From positions 1 through 51,565 of the forward strand of contig CANMKE010000035.1 of NCBI GenBank assembly GCA_947498325.1: a DNA stretch of 51,565 nt, given 5' to 3'. The notes beneath the pieces were generated by a model. The model did not search any database, was not told the origin of the DNA, and saw only the letters and a program-made list of their open reading frames with translations. This stretch comes from an uncultured Persicobacter sp. (GTDB lineage: Bacteria; Bacteroidota; Bacteroidia; Cytophagales; Cyclobacteriaceae). The position numbers and the translations under genes were made by a program. Positions 1 to 8,425 of the stretch are shown piece by piece; position 1 is the first letter of the stretch, and each line of letters opens with the position of its first letter.

Positions 1-403
1 TGACAGAAATATTCCATTAATTGATATTATCGAAATTAAAAGTTTACGCGCATGCCTGAAAGGACTTTTTGTAATAGCCATGGAATTCATTCCATAGCTA
101 ATTGAGGATGAGTAAATTGCAATCATGGTTGTGCGACAGCCCCCAAGTGATTTTGGATTTGAGAAATATAAAATCGTGCAATAATCTGGGGTTGTACCAG
201 TGGGTTTGTGCCTTCCATAAAAGAGCGATCATCCCTGTACGGACATTGTGCACAGTGTCCGTACAGTTCTAAAATATTGAACTCATTATTTTAATTCACA
301 CCATAACGCGTGTTTAAAAGCTTAGCGTCCTACTGCAAATTGGGATCACTGGGCTTGGGTTTAAATTATTTATAAAAAATAGCGCCGCTATTCTCTCAAA
401 AAA
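1..403. other. Left-edge intergenic region without a convincing gene
   Basis: No recognisable gene. A 54-codon plus-strand ORF (108-272) reads through but has no recognisable motif and runs across the 32-base palindrome at 235-266, so I do not call it. No tRNA-like cloverleaf was seen. The right part leads into the terminator hairpin of the minus-strand esterase gene. Confidence 0.5.
235..266. repeat. 32-base near-perfect palindrome
   Basis: The two 16-base halves (first half begins CTGTACGGACA) are reverse complements except for one T/G pair, with the centre TGTG|CACA and no spacer. As RNA it would form an almost loopless hairpin; as DNA it could bind a dimeric protein or be a mobile-element end. 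No T-tract follows, so it is not a normal intrinsic terminator. Function unknown. Confidence 0.7.
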
Positions 404-445
404 AAAATCTCCCATCGCTTTTGTATAAAAACGATGGGGGATTTT
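404..445 (-). terminator. Intrinsic terminator of the CE7 esterase gene
   Basis: 14-base arms 404-417 and 432-445 pair with a single G-T wobble. On the minus strand the stem is followed by a U-run (the A-run at 398-407). It lies just past the stop codon at 476, as expected for that gene. Confidence 0.8.
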
Positions 446-475
446 GGTTTGTATAGCACTCAGGCAGGGCTGCTG

Positions 476-1822
476 TTATTTGCTGCCTTGGTGGGCATTT
501 TTGAACTGTTCAAAAATCCAGTTATAACGCATGGCCGCCTGTTCGGCATAGGTCCAGTGGCCGGTGTCCTGAAAGAGGGTCAGCTCTTTTGGAGCGGTAA
601 TTTCATTGTAGGCGGCATACATGGAGGTTGGCGGACAAACGTTATCGTTGAAACCCCAAGAGTAGAAGCCTTTGGCGGAGAGTTTTCGGGCAAAGTTCAC
701 CACATCAAAATAGGCAATGTTTTCTACCCAGTTTGGTTTCACCGAGGCGTCAAAATCCCTGAACATATGTGGCCACCCACCGGTTTGCCCTTTGGTATAA
801 GCAGCCATATCACACAAAGCGGGGAACAGTGGCGCAAGGTATTTTACCCGCTGATCCAGCCCTGCAGTAACGATCGAGAGCGCCCCACCTTGCGATCCTC
901 CGGTTACCAGCAGGTCTTCACCATTATATTTGGGCAGTTGTTCAATAAAATCGATGGCACGAACGCACCCGAGGTAAACGCGCTTGTAATAATAGTCATC
1001 CTTGCTTTCAAGCTGATAGTTAAAATAGCCGGAAAGCGCACCTGTAGCCAGTCCTTTATAAAAAGCATCATCACGCACATTCACCGGAATACCATGGATA
1101 CCGATGGTCAGGAAAATGGCCCCACGCTTGGCGTTGCTGTTGGCGTGGTAGGCACGTACACCTGCTCCGGGAACTTCCAGAACTGCGGGGTATTGCCCTG
1201 CTTTTTTAGGGACTGATAGCATTCCATAAACCCGTGAAACTCCACGCCATGAATTCCCTTTTTTCATGTTCTGAAAACTGACATGATACACGTCGTAATC
1301 CGAGGTGCATTCTTCCGCCTGCAAGGTGATTATCGGCTCCAGAGGAATATCCAACTGTTCCTCACGGGCTTTTTGCCAGAAGGCATCAAAATCCTTGGGC
1401 ATCTTGGTAACCGCTTTAATTTTCTCTGGGGCCACCCCCGCAGTAGCATAAACGGTCTTTTCCTTCCCATCAATTGTGGTGAATATCCGGCAGGTATAAA
1501 AGCCCGGCTTCTTAGCCTTGAACCCTTTGATCGTGGCCGTTCCGTTGGTCAGTTGTACCTCACCCTTTTGGCTTGGGGTCATTAGTTCCTGCCCAATTTC
1601 ATAGCGGACTTGTAGCGCACTGATCGGCTGCCCAAATTTTTTGGCTTCCACATGAAAAACGATTTCTTCATTGGTCGCATAGGTCCAGTCTTTTGCTGTG
1701 GGCGTTACCTTGAGGTAATACATCTCGCCACGTTCATTGGAATGGGCAAGGTTGGGGAGCAGCAGGGCCAGCAATAGGCATAGCCAAAGTGCCCGAGTCG
1801 TTGAGAAGGGTTGCTTATACAT
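476..1822 (-). CDS. Secreted CE7-family acetyl xylan esterase / cephalosporin-C deacetylase-like hydrolase
   Basis: Probably removes acetyl groups from xylan or xylo-oligosaccharides outside the cytoplasm. The 448-residue protein has an N-terminal signal peptide (about 1-28), an N-terminal region of about 100 residues (probably beta-sandwich), and an alpha/beta hydrolase domain of the AXE1/CE7 type from about residue 135. The nucleophile elbow GGSQGG gives Ser310, with Asp393 (FNDNVCPP) and His422 (DTGHW) completing the triad. It is longer than the usual CE7 enzyme of about 320 residues because of the N-terminal part. It starts with ATG, stands alone, is divergent from the C1 peptidase gene and has its own terminator. 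No glycan-utilisation operon surrounds it, so the exact substrate is an inference. Confidence 0.85.
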   Translation of the reverse strand: MYKQPFSTTRALWLCLLLALLLPNLAHSNERGEMYYLKVTPTAKDWTYATNEEIVFHVEAKKFGQPISALQVRYEIGQELMTPSQKGEVQLTNGTATIKGFKAKKPGFYTCRIFTTIDGKEKTVYATAGVAPEKIKAVTKMPKDFDAFWQKAREEQLDIPLEPIITLQAEECTSDYDVYHVSFQNMKKGNSWRGVSRVYGMLSVPKKAGQYPAVLEVPGAGVRAYHANSNAKRGAIFLTIGIHGIPVNVRDDAFYKGLATGALSGYFNYQLESKDDYYYKRVYLGCVRAIDFIEQLPKYNGEDLLVTGGSQGGALSIVTAGLDQRVKYLAPLFPALCDMAAYTKGQTGGWPHMFRDFDASVKPNWVENIAYFDVVNFARKLSAKGFYSWGFNDNVCPPTSMYAAYNEITAPKELTLFQDTGHWTYAEQAAMRYNWIFEQFKNAHQGSK

Positions 1823-2253
1823 TGTTCTGTTAAAAAAATGTCAGTTGATAGATTTCCGACAATTAAAAAGATTATTCAGCATAATATAAGGATAAGGGCC
1901 TGAAGGGGGAAATTTTGAGCCTTTAAAAAACTTTCAAATTAAAAATCGGGGCATTTTCTATTTCATTCTTTAAACTTGGAATACTATTTGTAAAATAGTT
2001 AGGGTAGTGATTGCAGATTAGTATTTGGTTATAATCCGACGAAGTGTTTAAAAAACAACAGAATTGGGGGGCGCATTTTTCGCTAATGTGGCCATAACCT
2101 TTATATTCGCAACTATTAATTGATGATAGGGAGGTGGTTCGTATGACCTTTCATTTTGTATGATTTTATCACCAAATAAATATTTTTTATAGGTGGTTAA
2201 ATCATATATCAGAAGAAAATACCGAATGGCCCCTGTGGAACTTACCTATATTT
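1823..2253. other. Divergent intergenic region
   Basis: A 431-base AT-rich spacer between the esterase (minus) and the C1 peptidase (plus), so it must hold both promoters. The 7-mer GGTGGTT occurs twice, near 2132 and 2192. I see no exact TAnnTTTG element, RNA gene or small ORF. Confidence 0.5.
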
Positions 2254-3462
2254 ATGAAAAGATTTTTGAAAAATGCTTTAGCTACTGTAGCCTTGGGCTC
2301 AGCAGTTTCGATCAGTGCACATGCACAGGATATTGCAACCAATAAAAAAGATGGTGGATACCAGTTCACAACCATCAAAAACCTTGAGGGCGGTTCCGTG
2401 AAGAACCAGATGCGTACAGGTACTTGTTGGTCTTTTTCGGCGATGTCTTTCATGAATAGCGAAGTGAAGCGCATTACAGGTAAAGAGGTTAACCTTTCAG
2501 AAATGTGGATCGTGCGTAACGCCTATTTCATGAAAGCGGAACGTTATGTACGTATGCACGGAAAAGCGAACTTCGGTGAGGGTGGTGCTTTGCAGGATAT
2601 TCCATCAATTATGGATAAAGTGGGCATCGTTCCAGAATCTGTTTATGAGGGAATCATCCCTGGGCAGACGGTTCGTAACCACGGTGAAATTGAAGCGGTG
2701 ATCAAAGGCATTCTCGATGCGGTCATCAAAAATCCAAGTCACAAAATTTCTCCAGCATGGAAAGATGCTGTGAATGGGGTATTGGATGCTTACTTCGGTA
2801 AAATGCCAGCAAAATTCACTTACGAGGGAAAAGAATATACGCCTAAATCTTATTATGCGTCCTTGAAGCTGAATGCGAAGGATTATGTGTCGTTTTCTTC
2901 TTACACACATCACCCATTTTACGAGCCATTTATCTTACAGGTAGAGGACAACTGGGAAGAGGCTTCGATGTACAATTTGCCAATGGATGAAATGACGGAA
3001 TTGGCGGAAACGGCCATCGAAAATGGTTATTCTATCGGTTGGGCTGCTGACGTTTCTGAAAAAGGATTCTCTTACCGTGATGGTTTGGCGATTGTTCCTG
3101 CTGAAGGAATCAGTATCAAAAAATCAGGAAATGACAATAAGAACTTCTCTGATGCTGGCGCGAAGAAATCATCAAGTGCTTTCGATACGCCTCAGCCAGA
3201 AATGAAAATTACGCAGGAAATGCGTCAGGAGGCTTATGATAATTACGAAACCACCGATGACCACGGAATGCATTTGACCGGCTTGGTGAAAGATCAGAAT
3301 GGTAAAAAATATTTCTTGGTGAAAAACTCCTGGGGTAATGCCAACGATGTGGATGGATATTTCTTCGCATCTGAGCCTTATTTCAAATATAAAACAATGG
3401 ACATCATGATGAATAAAAATGCTGTTCCTAAAAAATTGAAAAAGAAATTGGGGATTAAGTAA
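2254..3462 (+). CDS. Exported C1-family cysteine peptidase, bleomycin hydrolase / aminopeptidase C group
   Basis: Papain-fold peptidase, likely an aminopeptidase acting in the periplasm or outside, since it has a signal peptide (residues 1-25, cleavage after AHA). The catalytic set is complete: Gln52 (oxyanion hole), Cys58 in GTCWSFSAM, His340 in HGMHLTG and Asn358 in KNSWG. At 402 residues it is somewhat shorter than cytosolic bleomycin hydrolase (about 450). The order Cys-His-Asn and the long spacer between Cys and His fit this group. It starts with ATG and ends at its own terminator. Cytosolic PepC homologues lack a signal peptide; the exported form is frequent in Bacteroidota (family knowledge). 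Confidence 0.88.
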   Translation: MKRFLKNALATVALGSAVSISAHAQDIATNKKDGGYQFTTIKNLEGGSVKNQMRTGTCWSFSAMSFMNSEVKRITGKEVNLSEMWIVRNAYFMKAERYVRMHGKANFGEGGALQDIPSIMDKVGIVPESVYEGIIPGQTVRNHGEIEAVIKGILDAVIKNPSHKISPAWKDAVNGVLDAYFGKMPAKFTYEGKEYTPKSYYASLKLNAKDYVSFSSYTHHPFYEPFILQVEDNWEEASMYNLPMDEMTELAETAIENGYSIGWAADVSEKGFSYRDGLAIVPAEGISIKKSGNDNKNFSDAGAKKSSSAFDTPQPEMKITQEMRQEAYDNYETTDDHGMHLTGLVKDQNGKKYFLVKNSWGNANDVDGYFFASEPYFKYKTMDIMMNKNAVPKKLKKKLGIK

Positions 3463-3492
3463 TCTGCCAAAACGATCATATAAATTGAAAGG

Positions 3493-3522
3493 AAAGTCAG
3501 TCGGTATCGGCTGACTTTTTTT
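3493..3522 (+). terminator. Intrinsic terminator after the C1 peptidase
   Basis: AAAGTCAG (3493-3500) pairs with CTGACTTT (3511-3518); the stem extends inward through TCG/CGG with one wobble, giving about 11 pairs around a GTAT loop, followed by a T-run. Confidence 0.85.
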
Positions 3523-3584
3523 TAGTGCATCTCCATTGCATCTTTTTTGGTATTTTTGTGCCTGTTATATTTGATAAAAATGTT

Positions 3585-4184
3585 ATGAGAAAAATAGGAT
3601 TATTATTCATATTATTTTTCATCTTCGAGATGAATGCATGGGCGCAGACTTTCGATACGGGCGCAGAAGCAAGCTACCATAGTACCACCTATGAGCCGGT
3701 CAAGAAACCGATCACTTTTGAACATCGCCCCCTTTCGATGATGGATATCGGCTTTCGTACCTTTGCACAGGAAGGCGGACATACCGTAGGGGCGCTGGGG
3801 CTTGGGTTTATGCTCGAAAATTTCAAATTCAGTTTGGCGGTCAGTTTTAGTGGTACTGCGGGCCGCGAATACAATGAAGTCATTACCGACAGCAATTACT
3901 TCTCAGGCTACTACAACTCGATGGGTTTTTTCCTTGGCTATGCCATCCCTACGATCGGGAACGACGTCGTTCAGCTTTTTATCACCCCAACGATTGGCTG
4001 GTGCATGGACCGGGAAATATATTACGACGATGGCGGTTATGAAACCTATTTTTTTGGGGATGTAACCCATAAGTTTGACCTCGGTGGTGAACTTACTGCC
4101 AGCTTTCCCGAAGCCCATATTGCTGTGAATGTTGGTACGTCGATTTGCAGCCCGCTGATGGCGACTGTCGGCTATACCTTTTAG
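3585..4184 (+). CDS. Exported hypothetical protein, possible small outer-membrane beta-barrel
   Basis: A 199-residue protein with a clear signal peptide (residues 1-21, ending AWAQ). I chose the ATG at 3585 because it places the signal peptide at the N-terminus; a start at 3525 would add 20 residues before it. The mature part is rich in alternating aromatic and glycine stretches (GALGLGFMLENFKFSLAVSF, GWCMDREIYYDDGG) and ends in a beta-like TVGYTF with terminal Phe, as outer-membrane barrels often do. I do not recognise a named family. It sits alone between the peptidase terminator and the helicase gene. Confidence 0.7.
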   Translation: MRKIGLLFILFFIFEMNAWAQTFDTGAEASYHSTTYEPVKKPITFEHRPLSMMDIGFRTFAQEGGHTVGALGLGFMLENFKFSLAVSFSGTAGREYNEVITDSNYFSGYYNSMGFFLGYAIPTIGNDVVQLFITPTIGWCMDREIYYDDGGYETYFFGDVTHKFDLGGELTASFPEAHIAVNVGTSICSPLMATVGYTF

Positions 4185-4266
4185 TGCCTCGAATAGCATT
4201 ATTTGTGGTTAATTTTCAATATATTTATCGTTTCTTCGATCAATTCCATTATTGAAAACGGCTGCC

Positions 4267-5508
4267 ATGAACTTATATGACTATCAGGAATCCAATGCAC
4301 AGAAAGCCTTCCAAACGGTGAAAACCCATCAGCATGCTTATTTGTGTTTTGAAGTGCGAACCGGCAAAACCCTGACGGCCCTTCGGACGGCGGACCTCCT
4401 GGGGGCCAGTCGTGTGTTGTTCATTACCAAGAAGAAAGCTATACCGAGTATTGAGAGTGATTTTGATGCTTATTCGTCCAGCTACCGGCCAACTTTTAGC
4501 CTGTTGGTGACGAACTACGAGCAGGTCAAAAAATTGGTGCCTGAATATGACCTTGTGGTGGTGGATGAGGCGCATAACATTGGGGCTTTCCCCAAGCCAA
4601 GTATTCGGCAGGGGCAAGTGCGAGAGATTTGCCAGCAGGCGAAATACGTCTTATTTTTATCGGGAACACCAAGCCCAGAAACCTGGAGTCAGCTTTACCA
4701 TCAGTTGCAGGTTTTGCCACACAACCCATTTGCCAAATTTCCCAGTTTTTACAGCTGGGCACAGCAGTATGTGGAGGTGTACACCCAGCGGATCGGTGGT
4801 CGGGTGATCAACAAATACGACAAAGCAAATGTGGAGGCGATCAAGTCGGTTACCGACCCTTTTATGCTTTCTTTCACACAGGAAGAAGCGGGCTTTGAAT
4901 GTCCGGTTTCAGAAAATTTCATGGAAGTGAAAATGAAGCCAGCAACGGTTCGGCATGCGAAAAATCTCCGTACCGGAAAACCGGTGATCATCAATGGGCA
5001 GGAAATTATGGCCGAGGCGCCAAATGTGATCATGAATAAGGTGCATCAGCTCAGTGGAGGCACGATTATTCCAGACCTGGAGCAGGATTCATTTTTAATT
5101 GATGACACCAAAGTGCGGTTCATCAAGCGGGAATTTAAGCAATTTGAACGACTCGCCATCGTTTATAAATTCAAGGGAGAACGCTTGTTGCTGATCGACA
5201 AACTGAAAAATTATACGGAGGATGTGGAGGCCTTTAAGTCCGGAAAATTCCGCTATTTCATTGGACAGGTGAGCAGTATTAAGGAGGGAGTGGATTTGTC
5301 TTCCGCGGACGCACTGGTGATGTACAATGTCGATTATTCCGCTGCTGCATATTTGCAAACCCGCGCACGACTTCAGAAAAAATCCCGCAGGCAGGAAGTG
5401 CTTATTTTTTGGCTTTTCAGCAATATCGGCTTTGAACAACTGGTCTACGATACCCTGCAGGAAAAGAAGCGCTTCACGGTGCACCATTATCAAAAGGCCA
5501 TGTTCTGA
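4267..5508 (+). CDS. Phage-type SNF2/DEAD-like superfamily 2 helicase
   Basis: A compact 413-residue SF2 ATPase. From the N-terminus: a Q-motif-like LYDYQ, Walker A EVRTGKT (Lys34), Walker B/DEAH box at 100-103 (VVVDEAHN), motif III LSGTPSPE (132-139), motif V EGVDLS and an arginine-finger motif YLQTRARLQ, so both RecA lobes are present and apparently active. The 'RTGKT...DEAH...SGTP' layout is typical of phage and prophage DNA helicases, which remodel or translocate on duplex DNA. The ATG at 4267 is preferred over an in-frame TTG at 4252. No integrase, methylase or other phage gene flanks it, so it is an orphan; its biological role is unknown. Confidence 0.85.
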   Translation: MNLYDYQESNAQKAFQTVKTHQHAYLCFEVRTGKTLTALRTADLLGASRVLFITKKKAIPSIESDFDAYSSSYRPTFSLLVTNYEQVKKLVPEYDLVVVDEAHNIGAFPKPSIRQGQVREICQQAKYVLFLSGTPSPETWSQLYHQLQVLPHNPFAKFPSFYSWAQQYVEVYTQRIGGRVINKYDKANVEAIKSVTDPFMLSFTQEEAGFECPVSENFMEVKMKPATVRHAKNLRTGKPVIINGQEIMAEAPNVIMNKVHQLSGGTIIPDLEQDSFLIDDTKVRFIKREFKQFERLAIVYKFKGERLLLIDKLKNYTEDVEAFKSGKFRYFIGQVSSIKEGVDLSSADALVMYNVDYSAAAYLQTRARLQKKSRRQEVLIFWLFSNIGFEQLVYDTLQEKKRFTVHHYQKAMF

Positions 5509-5558
5509 TGTTTCCCACCTCGGGGCTGCACTTTTCAATACTGATGTTTACAGTATCA

Positions 5559-5607
5559 AAAGTGACTGATGATAGTTCGTCGAACACCAACCACCGCCAG
5601 TCACTTT
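5559..5607. terminator. Hairpin between convergent genes, possible bidirectional terminator
   Basis: AAAGTGACTG (5559-5568) pairs perfectly with CAGTCACTTT (5598-5607) across a 29-base loop. It lies between the helicase stop (5508) and the end of the minus-strand lipoprotein gene (5623). A second, overlapping stem (5529-5535 with 5558-5564) can form instead. T-tracts are weak, so termination is an inference. Confidence 0.45.
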
Positions 5608-5622
5608 ATTTATCGTCCTGAT

Positions 5623-6510
5623 TTAAGCTCCCGTAACTGTCGGAAAGGTCATTTCCTGCTTAAAATCCGGATGGATAATTCTTATCGTTCGCCCCTGGCG
5701 TTGCAGGTCCTGAATCATCTGCAGGGTCGCATCGGAGAAGCGATGGTAATGACTGAAACCAGGCTTAGCCTTCAGGGTAATGCGCTCGAGGAACGTCCAT
5801 GAATCGGTATTTGACGAAGTTTGAATGTCAAAAGACTGACCCGACGCCCCATTTTCATCAATGGAAAGCTTTAGGTAAGCTTGCTGGTTGACCATCGCAA
5901 TCTCAGCATGCGTATCCGCTCCATCGAAAGGATACAACGTCCCTTCTGTGAATTTTGCCAAGCGGCCTTCCACGGTGCCCCAGTCTTCTGCCACGATTTC
6001 CGATGCCTCGCTCATGATATTGACCGTCTGGGCAATAGTCGTTGTGGTGCCCATTTTAGCGGTGAAAGGAGTGGGCTCTGAAAGCAGTTCGTTGATTGAA
6101 GAAATGCTGAAAAGTCTGAAGTTCGGCTGATCGTAAGCATTCAGTTCCTGAACAAACTGACCATTGATTTCTGCGGAGATATTTTGCAGGGAAAAAGTAG
6201 ATGCCGGTGACTGAAACAAAAGCTTGATGCCCTGAAATTCACTCATATGGCTTTTAGTGAGCGTCTGCACCTGATCATACCCCTGTTGGTTGAAGATCAA
6301 ATCCCCAGCAAGATGATACTCCGTTCGGGTGCTCCAGTGGCTTGGAATTTCAAGGGTATCCGGTGACTGATTGATCCCCTCAATGCTGATATTCAGTTCC
6401 ACAGGAAAGTCACGATTCATTGGTGGATGAACCATAGGAGCCTGTTCGGTGGAACATGAGCTGAACCCAAAGCCACAGGAGGTTAGCGCCAATGCAATAA
6501 GTTTTTTCAT
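5623..6510 (-). CDS. Hypothetical lipoprotein
   Basis: A 295-residue protein with a lipoprotein signal: basic start MKK, hydrophobic core, and Cys19 in GFSSCS. The mature chain begins with a proline-rich linker, then a globular region without motifs I recognise. It lies 96 bases downstream of the DUF819 gene on the same strand, so the two could be co-transcribed, although the AT-rich gap could hold its own promoter. Most likely anchored in the outer or inner membrane, periplasm-facing. Confidence 0.75.
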   Translation of the reverse strand: MKKLIALALTSCGFGFSSCSTEQAPMVHPPMNRDFPVELNISIEGINQSPDTLEIPSHWSTRTEYHLAGDLIFNQQGYDQVQTLTKSHMSEFQGIKLLFQSPASTFSLQNISAEINGQFVQELNAYDQPNFRLFSISSINELLSEPTPFTAKMGTTTTIAQTVNIMSEASEIVAEDWGTVEGRLAKFTEGTLYPFDGADTHAEIAMVNQQAYLKLSIDENGASGQSFDIQTSSNTDSWTFLERITLKAKPGFSHYHRFSDATLQMIQDLQRQGRTIRIIHPDFKQEMTFPTVTGA

Positions 6511-6606
6511 TAATATAGGTTGAAGTTAAATAATGTGATTTTGCATTTGCTAAAATATGATATTTATTTATTGAATATAAACCTATTGATTATTTTTTAT
6601 TATCTT

Positions 6607-7848
6607 CTATGAAGATATGCTCATCAAGTAAGCACATAGCATCGCGCCATAAGTACCAAGGGCATAACCTAAAATGGCCAAAAGCACGCCCACAGGAGCA
6701 AGAGAAGGGTGAAAAGCCCCAGCGACCACCGGTGCAGAAGCCGCTCCGCCTACATTGGCTTTACTGCCCACAGCAAGGAAAAAGAAAGGGGCACGGATTA
6801 ATTTGGCGACCAAAAACATCAGTCCTACATGAATGCCCATCCAGATCAGGCCAATGATGAAAAGCCCCGGATTACTGAGGGTATGCGTTACATCCATCTT
6901 CATGCCGATAGTCGCCACCAGTATGTAAATACAAATACTGCCGAATTTAGAAGCACCCACTCCTTCCATTTTTTTGGCAGGGGTAAAAGAGGCCAAAATT
7001 CCCAGGCTGGTGCTCAGCAGGACAAGCCAGAAAAAGGCACTGCATAAGACGGCCGCGTCATTGTTGAGGACACTTTTGAAATAAGCGGACAGCTCACCTG
7101 CCAAAAAATGACTCAGCCCGACGAGTCCAAAAGTGAAGCCGGCCATAATCATCAGGTCATTGAAGGTGGGTACCTTGGTAACACTCGACTGAAATTGCTG
7201 AACCGTTTCCTTGAGCGCATCAATGGCCGAATTGTCTGCTTTAAGCCATCGGTCAATTTTTGCTGACTTGCCAATGCAAAACAGCAAAATGGCCATCCAC
7301 ACATTGGCTACAAGAATATCCACCGCGACCATCCCTGCATACAGGCTTTGGTCGTACTGGTAAATCTCCAGCATGGCCGTTTGATTGGCACCACCACCGA
7401 TCCAGCTTCCTGCAATGGTCGCCAGTCCGCGCCAAACCTGCTGAGCCCCCACGCCTCCAACCGTTTCAGGGGAGATATGGGCCACAAGCAAAATGGCCAA
7501 TGGGCCACCAATCACAATCCCAACGGTTCCAGTCAAAAACATGACAATACTCTTGGAGCCCAGGCGGATGATGTTTTTTAGATCAATACTCAGGGTCATT
7601 AAAATCAAACTTGCAGGCAAAAGGTAATTTTTCGCCATACTGTATAAGTTGGAATGTGTAGGGGAAATCACATGGAAGGTGCTTAATAATGAGGGGATTA
7701 AATAGCACATTAATAAGGCTGGGAAAACGGTGTAAAACCTTTTCCAGAAAGTATGCTGACTTTTTGATGTGGTAAATACCAAGGCGAGTGCGCTCATAAG
7801 GATCCCAAAGACGATCGAATCATTGGTAATGAAAGGACTATTTTGCAT
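6607..7848 (-). CDS. DUF819 family integral membrane protein (YjcL-like)
   Basis: A 413-residue polytopic protein with about ten to eleven hydrophobic helices. Family marks include the small-residue stretch IAGSWIGGGANQTAM at about 150-165 and ALGTYGAM at the C-terminus, repeated half-motifs as in inverted-repeat transporters. The family is predicted to transport, but the substrate is not established. ATG start at 7848, divergent from the megasynthase. A lipoprotein gene follows after 96 bases. Confidence 0.85.
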   Translation of the reverse strand: MQNSPFITNDSIVFGILMSALALVFTTSKSQHTFWKRFYTVFPALLMCYLIPSLLSTFHVISPTHSNLYSMAKNYLLPASLILMTLSIDLKNIIRLGSKSIVMFLTGTVGIVIGGPLAILLVAHISPETVGGVGAQQVWRGLATIAGSWIGGGANQTAMLEIYQYDQSLYAGMVAVDILVANVWMAILLFCIGKSAKIDRWLKADNSAIDALKETVQQFQSSVTKVPTFNDLMIMAGFTFGLVGLSHFLAGELSAYFKSVLNNDAAVLCSAFFWLVLLSTSLGILASFTPAKKMEGVGASKFGSICIYILVATIGMKMDVTHTLSNPGLFIIGLIWMGIHVGLMFLVAKLIRAPFFFLAVGSKANVGGAASAPVVAGAFHPSLAPVGVLLAILGYALGTYGAMLCAYLMSISS

Positions 7849-8425
7849 CTGTTGTAAGGTTGTGCTGAAAATTAAAGAAGCCCAAGATAATCAAATTTTC
7901 CCTCTTTTGGCTTTCGGTGGGATTCGAGGATTTTAGCAGGGGGTTTATGGCATTAATATTAAAAAAAATGAAACTATTTTAAGTCGCAGCATGGTGGTTG
8001 GCTTCGAATGTAAGAATTTTCGGTTTTTGCACTTCTTTTTGTTCACTTCAACCTGATGTATTTTTTTCGGTTGAACGACATGATTTAGCGGTATTAGCCT
8101 GTATTATTGGTTGATGTTGTACATTAAAATATTTAAGTTTAATGTGTTGTATTTGTTGTTGTTATATGAATATTTAATCCTGATTATAATGATTCCAATT
8201 TTTATTTTAATCATTAGGATGGTTATGGAATCAAACTATTTTCCTTCAACTCCCTAACTTCCTGTCCATCTTATGTTTCCAATAAAATCGGCTATTTTGG
8301 GCTTATTTCCCGTTTTTTATGTCATTTATTATCAATTTAATAAATAACTTTACATTCTTTAATTCGGTTGTGTAATTGTATATCAACCCAACTAATCCTA
8401 TTTATTTTACTAATTTCATCTATTG
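7849..8425. other. 577-base divergent intergenic region upstream of the megasynthase
   Basis: Long AT-rich control region between the DUF819 gene (minus) and the megasynthase (plus). It contains two overlapping inverted repeats: TAATGATT (8187-8194) with AATCATTA (8209-8216), and TGATTCCA (8190-8197) with TGGAATCA (8226-8233). They share the left arm, so only one hairpin can form at a time. A 7/8 match to the Bacteroidota -7 element (TAACTTTA, 8345-8352) lies about 75 bases before the start codon. No ORF or RNA gene was recognised. Confidence 0.5.

Noticed and set aside
434-1216. 260-codon plus-strand ORF
   Set aside because: Antisense to the CE7 esterase, whose frame has signal peptide and full catalytic triad.
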